Positions 55,353 through 62,863 of a stretch of 64,000 nt of DNA are shown here, one piece after another. Source of the DNA: Deltaproteobacteria bacterium. GTDB taxonomy: Bacteria > Myxococcota_A > Polyangia > Haliangiales > Haliangiaceae. The stretch spans positions 243,400 through 307,399 of the forward strand of contig JAHDIH010000004.1 of the NCBI GenBank assembly GCA_020630875.1, read 5' to 3'. How positions within the stretch are numbered: position 1 is the stretch's first letter; the number at the start of each line of letters is the position of its first letter. The notes under the pieces were generated by a model. The model saw only the letters and a list, made by a program, of their open reading frames with translations. It was not told where the DNA came from and did no database searches. A program made the translations under genes and the position numbers.

Positions 55353-56264
55353 ATGAATTCTGGCAGAGGCGACTCCAACATTAATGTGGTGGACTTTGAG
55401 AACAGTCAAAAACCAGGAGCAACATTTGATCTTGTAGATCTCAAGGACCTTCGAAAACTTAACCTGGAAATATCTCCTTTCAACAAACACCGCATTGCGT
55501 TCTACGTCATCATCTATGCGACTCGTGGCCGAGGCATCCACACCATAGACTTCACGGACTATGAGGTCGCAGCAGGGACGGTACTAACCGTAGGTAAAGG
55601 GCAAGTTCATTCTTTTGACGCCCAAAGTAACATCTCAGGAAAAATGCTTCTTTTTACCGACGCCTTTCTACTTAGTTACTTAACTGAAACAGAAATATTC
55701 AAGTGCCGACAACTATTCAATCCCATCATTGATAAACCTTCGACATCTTTAAACGCGCAGCAAAGCAAGGTAATTGCTTCAACGATTAGAGACATCCAAC
55801 AAGAGTACGAAAGCAAAGCAGATGACCTATCTCCTGGAATCATTCGTTGTCACTTACAAATCCTAGTCAGCAAGTTGTTCAGATACAAAAGTGCAAACAA
55901 ACCTACGACCTTCAACAAAAAGAACTTGAGAGAGTTTTGGGAGTTTCAAAACCTGCTAGAGTCGTCGGTCTTCCAAAACCGACAGGTGTCTCACTACGCA
56001 AAGCTACTAGGCGTTTCAAGCAAAACTCTCACAAAGAATTGCAAAAGTGTAGTGGAGCGTACGCCCAAGCAGATCATTGATGAAGTATGCATTCAGAAGA
56101 TTAAAAGACTTCTTATCAACACAGAAAAGACCGTAGACTCCATTGCACTCGATGCAGGTTTTAAAGAAACCAGCAATTTTTTTAAGTACTTCAAGCGGCA
56201 AACAACAATGACCCCTCTGCAGTTCAGAGAGCACCATTCCGTTTTCTACAGTATTAAATCCTAA
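55353..56264 (+). CDS. AraC family transcriptional regulator
   Basis: 303 residues. An N-terminal cupin-like sensor domain (ISPFNKHRIAFYVIIYATRGRG, HTIDFTDYEVAAGTVLTVGKGQVHSF) is followed by a C-terminal AraC helix-turn-helix pair (VSHYAKLLGVSSKTLTKNCK and VDSIALDAGFKETSNFFKYFKRQTTMTPLQFR). The next gene, a SnoaL-like lipoprotein 42 bp downstream on the same strand, is the likely target. The inducer is unknown. Confidence 0.88.
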   Translation: MNSGRGDSNINVVDFENSQKPGATFDLVDLKDLRKLNLEISPFNKHRIAFYVIIYATRGRGIHTIDFTDYEVAAGTVLTVGKGQVHSFDAQSNISGKMLLFTDAFLLSYLTETEIFKCRQLFNPIIDKPSTSLNAQQSKVIASTIRDIQQEYESKADDLSPGIIRCHLQILVSKLFRYKSANKPTTFNKKNLREFWEFQNLLESSVFQNRQVSHYAKLLGVSSKTLTKNCKSVVERTPKQIIDEVCIQKIKRLLINTEKTVDSIALDAGFKETSNFFKYFKRQTTMTPLQFREHHSVFYSIKS

Positions 56265-56306
56265 AGTTACATTACGATTGGCCAGGGCCTGCTCTACCGT
56301 CGCGTC

Positions 56307-57161
56307 ATGAAAATTCACCCACTATCACTATGTCTAATCGCTGCTTGCAGCTCATCTGACACCCCCCAAATAGAAAAGGTAAAAAACATGACGCCCACGA
56401 TAAGCAACAAGGAAAAGGCCGTAGCCCTACTTCATAGTCTCGAAACTGGAGACAAAACCCCAGCTTCCTACATCAACCCCAATAAATACATTCAGCACAA
56501 CCTTGCCGTTGCAGATGGCATAGAGGGATTTGGTGCAGTTCTAGCCCACGCTCCGGAAGGAGGATTTAAAGCAAAGGTTATTCGTGCGTTCGAAGACGGC
56601 GACTTTGTGGTCACTCATACGGAGTACGACTTCTTTGGTCCTAAAGTGGGATTCGACATTTTCCGTTTCGAAAATGGAAAGATTGTAGAACATTGGGACA
56701 ACTTGGCAGAAGTCACACCACCTAATCCTAGCGGAAGAACTCAGCTCGACGGTGAAACAAACATTTCTGACTTAGACAAAACCAAAGCCAACAAAGCTCT
56801 AGTCAAAGGGTTCGTAGAAGATGTTCTGCTCAACGAAAAAGGAGAAAAGTTGCTCGATTATGTAAGTGCAGACAGCTACCTTCAGCACAACTCCAATGTT
56901 GCCGATGGACTAGACGGGTTAGGAGCGGCACTCAAATACTTCGCCGACAACGGCCTCGTAATGAAATACGACAACCTTCATATGGTTCTTGGCCAAGGTA
57001 ATTTAGTACTCACCGTTAGTGAAGGAAAGTTCGGCAAAGGAGACCATGTGGCTTACTATGACTTATTCCGTGTTCAAGATGGTAAGATCGTCGAACACTG
57101 GGATGTGATCCAAAGTATTCCACCGAAGGAAGAATGGAAAAACCAAAACGGTAAGTTCTAA
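56307..57161 (+). CDS. Lipoprotein with tandem SnoaL-like domains
   Basis: 284 residues with lipobox LIAACSS. The mature part contains two SnoaL-like (nuclear transport factor 2) repeats: YIQHNLAVADGIEGFGAVL to FDIFRFENGKIVEHWDNLAE, then a near copy YLQHNSNVADGLDGLGAAL to YDLFRVQDGKIVEHWDVIQS. The two repeats point to a gene duplication. SnoaL folds bind small ligands or catalyse ring closure. It follows the AraC gene and is followed by a strong terminator. Confidence 0.8.
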   Translation: MKIHPLSLCLIAACSSSDTPQIEKVKNMTPTISNKEKAVALLHSLETGDKTPASYINPNKYIQHNLAVADGIEGFGAVLAHAPEGGFKAKVIRAFEDGDFVVTHTEYDFFGPKVGFDIFRFENGKIVEHWDNLAEVTPPNPSGRTQLDGETNISDLDKTKANKALVKGFVEDVLLNEKGEKLLDYVSADSYLQHNSNVADGLDGLGAALKYFADNGLVMKYDNLHMVLGQGNLVLTVSEGKFGKGDHVAYYDLFRVQDGKIVEHWDVIQSIPPKEEWKNQNGKF

Positions 57162-57170
57162 ACGAATAAT

Positions 57171-57200
57171 ACTAAAGCCCGCTTCTCTGCGGGCTTTAGT
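57171..57200 (+). terminator. Terminator between convergent genes
   Basis: CTAAAGCCCGC pairs with GCGGGCTTTAG around a 6-nt loop (11 bp stem). It lies between the SnoaL-like gene and the DUF2237 gene and may serve both. Confidence 0.85.
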
Positions 57201-57252
57201 TCTTAGAATTAAAGTAACAAACGTAACATCAGAAACAATTCGGAATTGCCAA

Positions 57253-57630
57253 CTAGTCTTTTACAGAGTGTTCCACTAGTTGCGCAAGAGTCACCATTTG
57301 CAACGCTCTTTCATGGGTACTTTCCAAACGGACTGCCGGAGCGCAACCAGCTTTCATCGCATCAGCCCAACGAGATGCACAAAGGCACCATGCGTCCCCC
57401 GGTTTCAGGCCTACAAAGTTGTATTCTGGCCGCGGCGTAGAAAGATCATTACCTTCTGCTTTGGAGTATTCCAAAAAGGCTTCTGTCACTACTGCGCAAA
57501 TGGTATGAGAACCGCGGTCTCGCGGGCCTGTCTTGCAACAGCCGTCTCTAAAAAATCCAGTAAGAGGATCCATGCTGCAAGGATGCAACGTTGTTCCCAA
57601 TACACTCTTGGCTTCAACTGAGTCGCTCAC
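57253..57630 (-). CDS. DUF2237 family protein
   Basis: 125 residues with the family blocks VLGTTLHPCSMDPLTGFFRDGCC, TICAVVTEAFLEYSKAEGNDLSTPRPEYNFVGLKPGDAWCLCASRWADAM and LESTHERALQ. Several conserved Cys (RDGCCKTG, WCLC) may bind metal. No function is assigned to this widespread family. Confidence 0.92.
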   Translation of the reverse strand: MSDSVEAKSVLGTTLHPCSMDPLTGFFRDGCCKTGPRDRGSHTICAVVTEAFLEYSKAEGNDLSTPRPEYNFVGLKPGDAWCLCASRWADAMKAGCAPAVRLESTHERALQMVTLAQLVEHSVKD

Positions 57631-57767
57631 TTTCGCTTATTACCATTTCTTCATTACAATTTGTGACATCCTGCCCCTGGATGTTTCTAACCATGTCGTC
57701 TCTAGGACAAAATGCCCATTAGTCTCTTTTATGGTGACCAAGCGGCAGCAAGCTGGTAGAAGCCAGT

Positions 57768-59144
57768 GTGAGCGCTACATTCCAATCATTAAGGATTGCC
57801 CAGCCACTGCAATCTGTTATTTCGGAAATTGGTTTTGAGTCGCCTACAGCAGTTCAGACGCAAGCCATTCCAGTAATGCTCAAAGGACGAGACATCATCG
57901 TACAGTCCCAAACTGGTAGCGGCAAAACCCTTGCTTTTGCGGTTCCAATCCTACAAAAACTTAAACTTACCAAATCCTCTCCTCAAGCCTTGGTGATTTG
58001 TCCGACGCGTGAGCTTTGCACTCAAGTAGCCAAAGAAATCAGAACACTGGGACGACAACTTCACGGTCTCGTAGTAACCGAAATATGTGGAGGACAACCA
58101 ATCAGGCAACAACTCGAAACGCTCCGCCGCGGCGTTCACATTATTGTGGCGACCCCAGGACGACTTCTAGATCACCTATCTCGCGATTCTTTCGATCGCC
58201 ATGGCATCAACGTTGTTGTTTTAGATGAAGCGGACCGCATGCTTGATATGGGATTCGGCGGCGACGTCGCTGAGATTCTTCAGGCCACTCCGGCCTCCCG
58301 GCAAACGGCGCTATTTTCCGCGACGTTTCCACACGGCATAAAGGAAATTTCGAAGCAACACCAGTCTGCCCCCCTGCGGATTACAATTGAAGACAAACTT
58401 CAAAACACGTTGAGGCACCAAGTCACCTTTTGTCCCGCCGAGGAAAAAAGCGACGTACTACTATTATTACTTCAGCAATACAACGTAGACCGCACCCTTG
58501 TATTTTGTAACTTTAAGAAGAGTGTCAACGGCGTGGTGCAGTCCCTGCGGAGACTTGGATGTTCGGTAGACCGACTGGATGGCGACTTGCAGCAGTACCA
58601 AAGAGATCAAGTACTCGCCAAGTTCAAAAACAAGAGTACCAGAGTCTTGGTGGCAACTGATGTCGCGGGTCGAGGAATTGACGTCGACGATATCGACCTA
58701 GTAATTAACTATGAACTTCCCGATAAGCTCCATGCCTACCAGCACAGAGTAGGCAGATCGGCACGCGCCGGAAAGGACGGACTCGCAATTTCCATCGCGC
58801 TGCCCAAACAGCAAAAGAAAGTAAGAGCTATCTCGGAAGCACTCGACGCTCAAATTGAACAAGTAACGCCCCCGCCATCTCTCCACTTGGACATCGTATC
58901 GCAGGATGCCAAGATGCGTACGATACAAATATCCTGTGGAAGAAAAGACAAAATTAGACCAGGGGACATTCTCGGAGCGCTCACGGGAGATGCTGGAGGA
59001 CTAAAAGGATCCGACATTGGAAAGATCGACGTCCGTGACAAAATAACTTACGTAGCAGTAGAAAACGCATCAGCAACTTCCGCTGCAAAAGCCATCAACC
59101 ACGGTAGAATTAAGAAAAAGAAATTTCGCGCTACAATTGTGTAA
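57768..59144 (+). CDS. dbpA: ATP-dependent RNA helicase DbpA
   Basis: 458 residues. DEAD-box helicase motifs: Q motif around FESPTAVQTQAIPV, AQTGSGKT-like SQTGSGKT, PTRELC, VVLDEADRMLDMGFG, SATFP, TDVAGRGIDVDDIDLVINYELP and HRVGRSARAG. The C-terminal 75 residues (RTIQISCGRKDKIRPGDILGALTGDAG) match the DbpA RNA-binding domain, which targets 23S rRNA hairpin 92 during ribosome assembly. The start is GTG at 57768. Confidence 0.93.
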   Translation: MSATFQSLRIAQPLQSVISEIGFESPTAVQTQAIPVMLKGRDIIVQSQTGSGKTLAFAVPILQKLKLTKSSPQALVICPTRELCTQVAKEIRTLGRQLHGLVVTEICGGQPIRQQLETLRRGVHIIVATPGRLLDHLSRDSFDRHGINVVVLDEADRMLDMGFGGDVAEILQATPASRQTALFSATFPHGIKEISKQHQSAPLRITIEDKLQNTLRHQVTFCPAEEKSDVLLLLLQQYNVDRTLVFCNFKKSVNGVVQSLRRLGCSVDRLDGDLQQYQRDQVLAKFKNKSTRVLVATDVAGRGIDVDDIDLVINYELPDKLHAYQHRVGRSARAGKDGLAISIALPKQQKKVRAISEALDAQIEQVTPPPSLHLDIVSQDAKMRTIQISCGRKDKIRPGDILGALTGDAGGLKGSDIGKIDVRDKITYVAVENASATSAAKAINHGRIKKKKFRATIV

Positions 59145-59172
59145 CGCTAAACTATTTTGAAAGGACCAACCA

Positions 59173-60639
59173 ATGACGGTACTATTTAACTTTGAAAATA
59201 CCTATGCGGACTCTCTTGATGGTCTCTACGCAGCTCATACACCTGCTGGATACCCAGCCCCTGATCTTCTGCTATATAATGAACCACTCGCCTCAGAACT
59301 TGGACTAAGCAAAGAGATCGCGCAAATTTCAGGACTGTTCACTGGCAACGTGGTTGACGAGCAATCGAAACCTTTGGCCCAAGCTTATGCCGGTCATCAA
59401 TTTGGCTCGTTCTCAGGTCTGCTCGGTGATGGACGAGCCGTACTGCTTGGAGAAAAGGTAGATGTACAAGGAAAGCGAAAAGATATTCAGCTTAAAGGTT
59501 CGGGACCGACTCCATTTTCCAGACGCGGTGATGGCAAAGCGACACTTGCGTCCGCACTGAGGGAATACTTGATTTCTGAAGCGATGTACCAACTAGGAGT
59601 TCCGACGTCGCGTTCTTTGGCGGTGGCTACCACCGGAGAATCCATGATTCGGCGTAAAGTTCACCCTGGAGCGGTACTGACCCGCGTTGCCTCCAGCCAC
59701 ATTCGTGTTGGTACGTTTGAGCTTTTCGCGGCGACGGAGGAGACCAACAAGCTTAGAATGCTTGCCGACTACACCATAGCTCGCCACTACCGAGAACTCG
59801 CGAATGAAAAAGACAAATACGAACGGTTCCTCTACGCGGTGGGAAAGCGGCAGGGAGAGCTCGTAGCACGGTGGATGCTCGTTGGATTCATTCATGGAGT
59901 AATGAACACCGACAACGTGACTGTTAGCGGTGAAACGCTTGACTATGGTCCCTGTGCTTTTATGAACCACTACGACGAAAATACAGTATTTAGTTCGATT
60001 GATCGTCACGGTCGATACGCATATGGAAATCAGCCCGTGATTGGTCAGTGGAACAACCAACGTCTCGCAATAGCCTTACTTCCGCTCATCGTCCCTGCAG
60101 AGTCAGAAAATCAGGACCTGGCCCAAGATATTGTTCGAGAAGCAGCAGTGGCATTCAAATCTTCGTTTGATGACACGTGGCATACTGGAATGTGCCAAAA
60201 GCTTGGAATAGACGAGCAACATGCAGATAGCGAAGACCTCATAGCATCGTTCCTGCATCTCCTTAAGTCTCAAGAAAAGGACTTTACTCTTTCTTTTCGA
60301 GAGCTGAGCACAGAGCTGCGGGAACCCTATTACGAAAAGAAGAACGTTAGGTATCAATTAGATCTTGAATACGTAAAGTGGGATAAGCGATGGAGAAAGC
60401 TTGTCATGGGGAATCCTATTAGTACCGCTGACGACATGGACAAAATCAATCCTCTCTACATTCCTCGCAACCACAGAGTAGAAGAAGCACTCGAAGCGGC
60501 GGAAGAAGGTGACCTGACATTGTTCACTACATTATATAACGCGGTCACCAACCCATATTTAGAAAATGAAACCTATGCCCATCTCAGCACCCCAGCTGAA
60601 AAAAGAGATCCAAACTACAGAACCTTCTGCGGCACTTGA
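59173..60639 (+). CDS. selO: SelO/YdiU protein adenylyltransferase
   Basis: 488 residues. Pseudokinase that AMPylates proteins, related to redox response. Family motifs: AQAYAGHQFGSFSGLLGDGRAVLLGE, LKGSGPTPFSRRGDGKATLASALREYLISEAMYQLGVPTSRSLA, and GFIHGVMNTDNVTVSGETLDYGPCAFM, which holds the active-site NTDN and DYG residues. AAAGGA lies 7 nt before the ATG. It ends in FCGT, where eukaryotic homologues carry a C-terminal selenocysteine. Two terminator-like hairpins follow. Confidence 0.93.
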   Translation: MTVLFNFENTYADSLDGLYAAHTPAGYPAPDLLLYNEPLASELGLSKEIAQISGLFTGNVVDEQSKPLAQAYAGHQFGSFSGLLGDGRAVLLGEKVDVQGKRKDIQLKGSGPTPFSRRGDGKATLASALREYLISEAMYQLGVPTSRSLAVATTGESMIRRKVHPGAVLTRVASSHIRVGTFELFAATEETNKLRMLADYTIARHYRELANEKDKYERFLYAVGKRQGELVARWMLVGFIHGVMNTDNVTVSGETLDYGPCAFMNHYDENTVFSSIDRHGRYAYGNQPVIGQWNNQRLAIALLPLIVPAESENQDLAQDIVREAAVAFKSSFDDTWHTGMCQKLGIDEQHADSEDLIASFLHLLKSQEKDFTLSFRELSTELREPYYEKKNVRYQLDLEYVKWDKRWRKLVMGNPISTADDMDKINPLYIPRNHRVEEALEAAEEGDLTLFTTLYNAVTNPYLENETYAHLSTPAEKRDPNYRTFCGT

Positions 60640-60671
60640 AGAAGCCTTGTTGCCATATTCTTATTTCTAAA

Positions 60672-60704
60672 CTTCTCGTCTTAAAATCGAGGAGTCATTT
60701 TTCA
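60672..60704 (+). terminator. Possible terminator after selO
   Basis: CTTCTCG pairs with CGAGGAG (one G-T) around a 9-nt loop, then a T-rich tail (TCATTTTTC). Confidence 0.55.
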
Positions 60705-60712
60705 AATGTTAC

Positions 60713-60735
60713 CCAATTTAAACGAATTGGTTTTT
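60713..60735 (+). terminator. Second terminator-like hairpin
   Basis: CCAATT pairs with AATTGG with a 6-nt loop, followed directly by five T. Confidence 0.65.
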
Positions 60736-60740
60736 CGTTG

Positions 60741-60768
60741 TTGGTTTTTAGTCTTGTCGTGGTATAAT
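60741..60768 (+). promoter_or_regulatory. Promoter of the tRNA region
   Basis: TTGGTT (-35) and TATAAT (-10, 60763-60768) are 16 bp apart, just upstream of the sORF and the tRNA cluster. Confidence 0.65.
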
Positions 60769-60787
60769 GGGAATCAAGGAACTAACA

Positions 60788-60949
60788 ATGCAACGAACTT
60801 TTCTCATAGCAAGCTCAATGACTCAGCGCGACCATCGCAATGAGATTAGTGGGAATGTTGCGTTTTCACTCAGTTTATCCGCCACAAGCAATGATTGTGC
60901 GAACGGCCCCGAGCTGAGAAAACCGTATACAGGGGCGGCTATGTTGTAG
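60788..60949 (+). CDS. Small ORF in the tRNA-array leader (53 aa)
   Basis: ATG with AAGGA 8 nt upstream, 53 codons (MQRTFLIASSMTQRD... PYTGAAML), no family match. It lies between the promoter and a strong terminator, so it forms an independent small transcript. The same transcript could be a regulatory RNA with the frame being incidental; a GCCCC/GGGGC pair folds near its 3' end. Confidence 0.4.
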   Translation: MQRTFLIASSMTQRDHRNEISGNVAFSLSLSATSNDCANGPELRKPYTGAAML

Positions 60950-60971
60950 ATTAGATCCAATATCTATCTTT

Positions 60972-61005
60972 AGCCGTCCAAGGATTACCTCGGACGGCTT
61001 TTTTC
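60972..61005 (+). terminator. Strong terminator ahead of the tRNA cluster
   Basis: AGCCGTCC pairs with GGACGGCT around a 12-nt loop, followed by TTTTTT. Confidence 0.85.
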
Positions 61006-61009
61006 GTTT

Positions 61010-61080
61010 GGGGGCACTCCACGGGTTGGTTGCCGCCGCTGTAAACGGCTTGCACGAGAGTTCGAGTCTTTCTGCCCCCA
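61010..61080 (+). tRNA. tRNA-Tyr(GTA), short variable arm
   Basis: Acceptor GGGGGCA/TGCCCCC, anticodon loop CTGTAAA, T-arm GAGAG-TTCGAGT-CTTTC, discriminator A. The variable loop has 5 nt, although bacterial tRNA-Tyr normally has a long variable arm, and the D-arm does not fold canonically. CCA not encoded. Confidence 0.65.
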
Positions 61081-61159
61081 CTACATCGAGCAAAAAAAAA
61101 TACGCGAGTGATCGCGAATGGGAAAGGTGCGCCCTGAAGACACCAGAAAGGAAATGACA

Positions 61160-61210
61160 ATGGAAAATACAAAGAAGAACACAGAGCCCGACAAGAGTTT
61201 GCCTCTGTGA
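61160..61210 (+). CDS. Possible 16-codon ORF before tRNA-Lys
   Basis: ATG with AAAGGA 8 nt upstream encodes MENTKKNTEPDKSLPL and stops inside the first 10 nt of tRNA-Lys. May be a leader peptide or chance. Confidence 0.25.
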   Translation: MENTKKNTEPDKSLPL

Positions 61211-61273
61211 CGCAACTGGTAGCGTACCCGACTTTTAATCGGATAGTTGGGGGTTCGAATCCCTCCAGAGGCA
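61201..61273 (+). tRNA. tRNA-Lys(TTT)
   Basis: Full cloverleaf: acceptor GCCTCTG/CAGAGGC, D-stem ACGC/GCGT, anticodon loop CTTTTAA, T-loop TTCGAAT, discriminator A. 73 nt. CCA not encoded. Confidence 0.9.
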
Positions 61274-61290
61274 CCCAGCCTAAGAAATAT

Positions 61291-61361
61291 TGAGAGGTCG
61301 CCTGGTGGCAGTACAGCTGTCTTTGAAGCAGAAAATGAAGGTTCGATCCCTTCTCTCTCAA
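61291..61361 (+). tRNA. tRNA-Gln(TTG)
   Basis: Acceptor TGAGAGG/TCTCTCA, anticodon loop CTTTGAA, T-arm GAAGG-TTCGATC-CCTTC. The D-arm is short (GCC-TGGT-GGC). CCA follows the discriminator A. Confidence 0.8.
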
Positions 61362-61371
61362 CCACGAAAAA

Positions 61372-61445
61372 GCACTGCAACGTTTGTAATGCAAGTAAGA
61401 CCAGAGGTCGCTCCCTGACGGGACAGCCATACGGCCGCGCGGTGC
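61372..61445 (+). other. tRNA-length cloverleaf-like sequence, no canonical loops
   Basis: GCACTGC and GCGGTGC form a 7-bp stem exactly 74 nt apart end to end; four small hairpins (TTG/CAA, GACC/GGTC, TCCC/GGGA, GCC/GGC) lie inside. No T-loop or anticodon loop is recognisable. Possibly a decayed tRNA. Confidence 0.3.
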
Positions 61446-61583
61446 TCACTAGCTCATTGATAATTGAATAGTAATAAGAAAAATGTGAGTCGAAGCCAAA
61501 ACGACTCACAATATTTCCAACCATGCATAGGCGTCGCCAAAGCGATTGATTTCGAAGCGCGACGCTCGCCAAAGTTGGACAAT

Positions 61584-61655
61584 GCCCTTGTAAGCATCTG
61601 GTGAAGCTAGCCGATTGTCTATCGGTCGAGGTCGGTTCGATTCCGTCCAGGGGCG
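61584..61655 (+). tRNA. tRNA-Asp(GTC)
   Basis: Acceptor GCCCTTG/CAGGGGC, anticodon stem-loop GCCGA-TTGTCTA-TCGGT, T-loop TTCGATT, discriminator G as expected for Asp. 72 nt. Confidence 0.88.
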
Positions 61656-61668
61656 CCTTAGAGTGGTG

Positions 61669-61733
61669 GTCTAAAGTAGTAAAGACGGCCTTGGCAATCG
61701 CGTACCTCAATCGCGTCACTCGCTAGCGTTTCT
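61669..61733 (+). repeat. Spacer repeat, copy 1
   Basis: About 65 bp, containing TCGCGTACCTCAATCG; copy 2 is at 61795-61860. A GTTTCTA/TAGAAAC hairpin follows at 61728-61749. No tRNA was recognised here. Confidence 0.55.
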
Positions 61734-61794
61734 AGCAATAGTTAGAAACCGTTGTGGTTGCAACGAGATGCAACTGGGACTTTAAGAAACGCTC

Positions 61795-61860
61795 GTCTAA
61801 TGCAGTAAAGACAGCTTCGGCAAATCGCGTACCTCAATCGTGGCGTTTCCTATCGTTTCT
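61795..61860 (+). repeat. Spacer repeat, copy 2
   Basis: Imperfect direct copy of 61669-61733 sharing GTCTAA, AGTAAAGAC and TCGCGTACCTCAATCG, and ending in GTTTCT. Confidence 0.55.
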
Positions 61861-61870
61861 CTTTATTTAT

Positions 61871-61944
61871 CCGCGTGTAAGTCAGTCTGGTAGACACCAC
61901 CGCTTGGAACGGTGAAGTCGTAGGTTCAAATCCTATCGCGCGGA
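61871..61944 (+). tRNA. tRNA-Pro(TGG), copy 1
   Basis: Acceptor CCGCGTG/CGCGCGG, anticodon arm CACCG-CTTGGAA-CGGTG, T-arm GTAGG-TTCAAAT-CCTAT, A73, then CCA. 74 nt. Confidence 0.88.
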
Positions 61945-61951
61945 CCAATAT

Positions 61952-62025
61952 CTACGTGTAAGTCAGTCTGGTAGACACCACCGCTTGGAACGGTGAAGCC
62001 GCTGGTTCAAATCCAGCCACGTAGA
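61952..62025 (+). tRNA. tRNA-Pro(TGG), copy 2
   Basis: Same D- and anticodon arms as copy 1, but acceptor CTACGTG/CACGTAG and T-stem GCTGG/CCAGC, with paired changes on both sides. A73, CCA encoded. Confidence 0.88.
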
Positions 62026-62030
62026 CCAAC

Positions 62031-62152
62031 GCTCGTCAGAATCGTCGATTGCGGCGTTAGGCGAGGTCTTGTGACCACCAGGTCACGTCGACAACCTTGG
62101 GCTTCACCCAAGCTCGCCTGCCTTGCACTCGAAGAATTCTTACTTCGCTCGC
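62031..62152 (-). repeat. Palindromic element, copy 1 (inverted)
   Basis: About 120 bp; the reverse of copies 2 and 3. Outer stem AGGCGAG/CTCGCCT encloses two hairpins, CTTGGG-tgaa-GCCCAAG-like and GTGACC-tggt-GGTCAC. Confidence 0.75.
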
Positions 62153-62159
62153 GTTGTAC

Positions 62160-62218
62160 ACTGCGGGTTCGTCGCGAAACGCGACAGGATACTGCGGGTT
62201 CGTCGCGAAACGCGACAG
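62160..62218 (+). repeat. 28-bp direct repeat, two copies
   Basis: Exact 28-bp units at 62160-62187 and 62191-62218, each with a GTCGCG/CGCGAC hairpin, 3 bp apart. Confidence 0.85.
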
Positions 62219-62225
62219 AAAATTT

Positions 62226-62292
62226 GGGAGGCGATCTGGGATCGCTTTGGTCTCCAAAGCCGAATAGCAAAGTTCGATTCTTTGGCCTCCTG
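62226..62292 (+). tRNA. tRNA-Trp(CCA), reduced D-arm
   Basis: Acceptor GGGAGGC/GCCTCCT, anticodon loop CTCCAAA, T-arm CAAAG-TTCGATT-CTTTG, discriminator G as expected for Trp. Only 14 nt lie between acceptor and anticodon stems, so the D-arm is abbreviated; total 67 nt. Confidence 0.7.
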
Positions 62293-62297
62293 CAAAG

Positions 62298-62367
62298 CGC
62301 AACGACCAACGGTATGGACCCGCGTTTCATACGCGCGTGGGCCAAGGTTCGATTCCTTGCGTTGCGA
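62298..62367 (+). tRNA. tRNA-Met(CAT)
   Basis: Acceptor CGCAACG/CGTTGCG, anticodon arm CGCGT-TTCATAC-GCGCG, T-arm CAAGG-TTCGATT-CCTTG, A73. D-region is 16 nt, shorter than usual. Initiator, elongator or lysidine-Ile identity cannot be separated. Confidence 0.8.
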
Positions 62368-62379
62368 CAAATACGAAAT

Positions 62380-62450
62380 GGGACGGTAGCTCAATGGGAG
62401 AGCATTCGGTTTGCACCCGAAAGACGAGGGTTCGACTCCCTTCCGCTCCA
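62380..62450 (+). tRNA. tRNA-Ala(TGC)
   Basis: D-stem GCTC/GAGC, anticodon arm TTCGG-TTTGCAC-CCGAA, T-loop TTCGACT, A73, CCA encoded. One A-C mismatch in the acceptor stem. Confidence 0.88.
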
Positions 62451-62455
62451 CCACT

Positions 62456-62526
62456 GCAGAGGTAGTTCAATGGCAGAACAATTGGGTGCCATCCAGGAAA
62501 TGAGAGTTCAAATCTCTTCCTCTGCA
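62456..62526 (+). tRNA. tRNA-Gly(GCC)
   Basis: Acceptor GCAGAGG/CCTCTGC, D-stem GTTC/GAAC, anticodon loop GTGCCAT, T-loop TTCAAAT, A73. CCA not encoded. Confidence 0.87.
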
Positions 62527-62530
62527 CTAT

Positions 62531-62601
62531 GGCCGCTGCGAGCAAGTGCTTGCTCGGGATTGCAATCCCCGATGTGCCGGGAGCGTTACCCGGAGCGGCT
62601 T
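62531..62601 (+). tRNA. tRNA-Cys(GCA)-like, degenerate T-arm
   Basis: Acceptor GGCCGCT/AGCGGCT, D-stem GAGC/GCTC, anticodon loop TTGCAAT and discriminator T (typical of Cys). The T-arm CCGGG-AGCGTTA-CCCGG lacks the TTC loop. Confidence 0.55.
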
Positions 62602-62609
62602 CCATGATT

Positions 62610-62681
62610 GCGTCGGTAGCTCATCGGTAGAGCATCCGCTTGTTAAGCGGGGGTGAGCGGGTTCGATTCCTGCCTGGCGCG
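62610..62681 (+). tRNA. tRNA-Asn(GTT)
   Basis: Acceptor GCGTCGG/CTGGCGC, D-stem GCTC/GAGC, anticodon loop TTGTTAA, T-arm GCGGG-TTCGATT-CCTGC, discriminator G as expected for Asn. Confidence 0.88.
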
Positions 62682-62693
62682 CCCAAACCAACT

Positions 62694-62766
62694 TCGTCGG
62701 TAGCTCAATGGCAGAGCAAATCCTCGAAATGGGGACTAGATCCAGGTTCAACTCCAGGCCGACTTC
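62694..62766 (+). tRNA. tRNA-Phe(GAA)-like, C33
   Basis: D-stem GCTC/GAGC, anticodon loop TCGAAAT with C at position 33, T-loop TTCAACT. The acceptor pairs over only about five bases. Possibly decayed. Confidence 0.45.
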
Positions 62767-62852
62767 CACGAACCAAATGTCGTGGGAACGCGAACCACGA
62801 ACCAAATGTCGCGGGAACGCGAACCACGAACCAAATGTCGCGGGAACGCGAC
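62766..62852 (+). repeat. 29-bp tandem repeat, three units
   Basis: Units start at 62766, 62795 and 62824 and carry CACGAACCAAATGTCG then GGGAACGCG; unit 1 differs by one base. Confidence 0.88.
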
Positions 62853-62863
62853 GAACAAAACAA

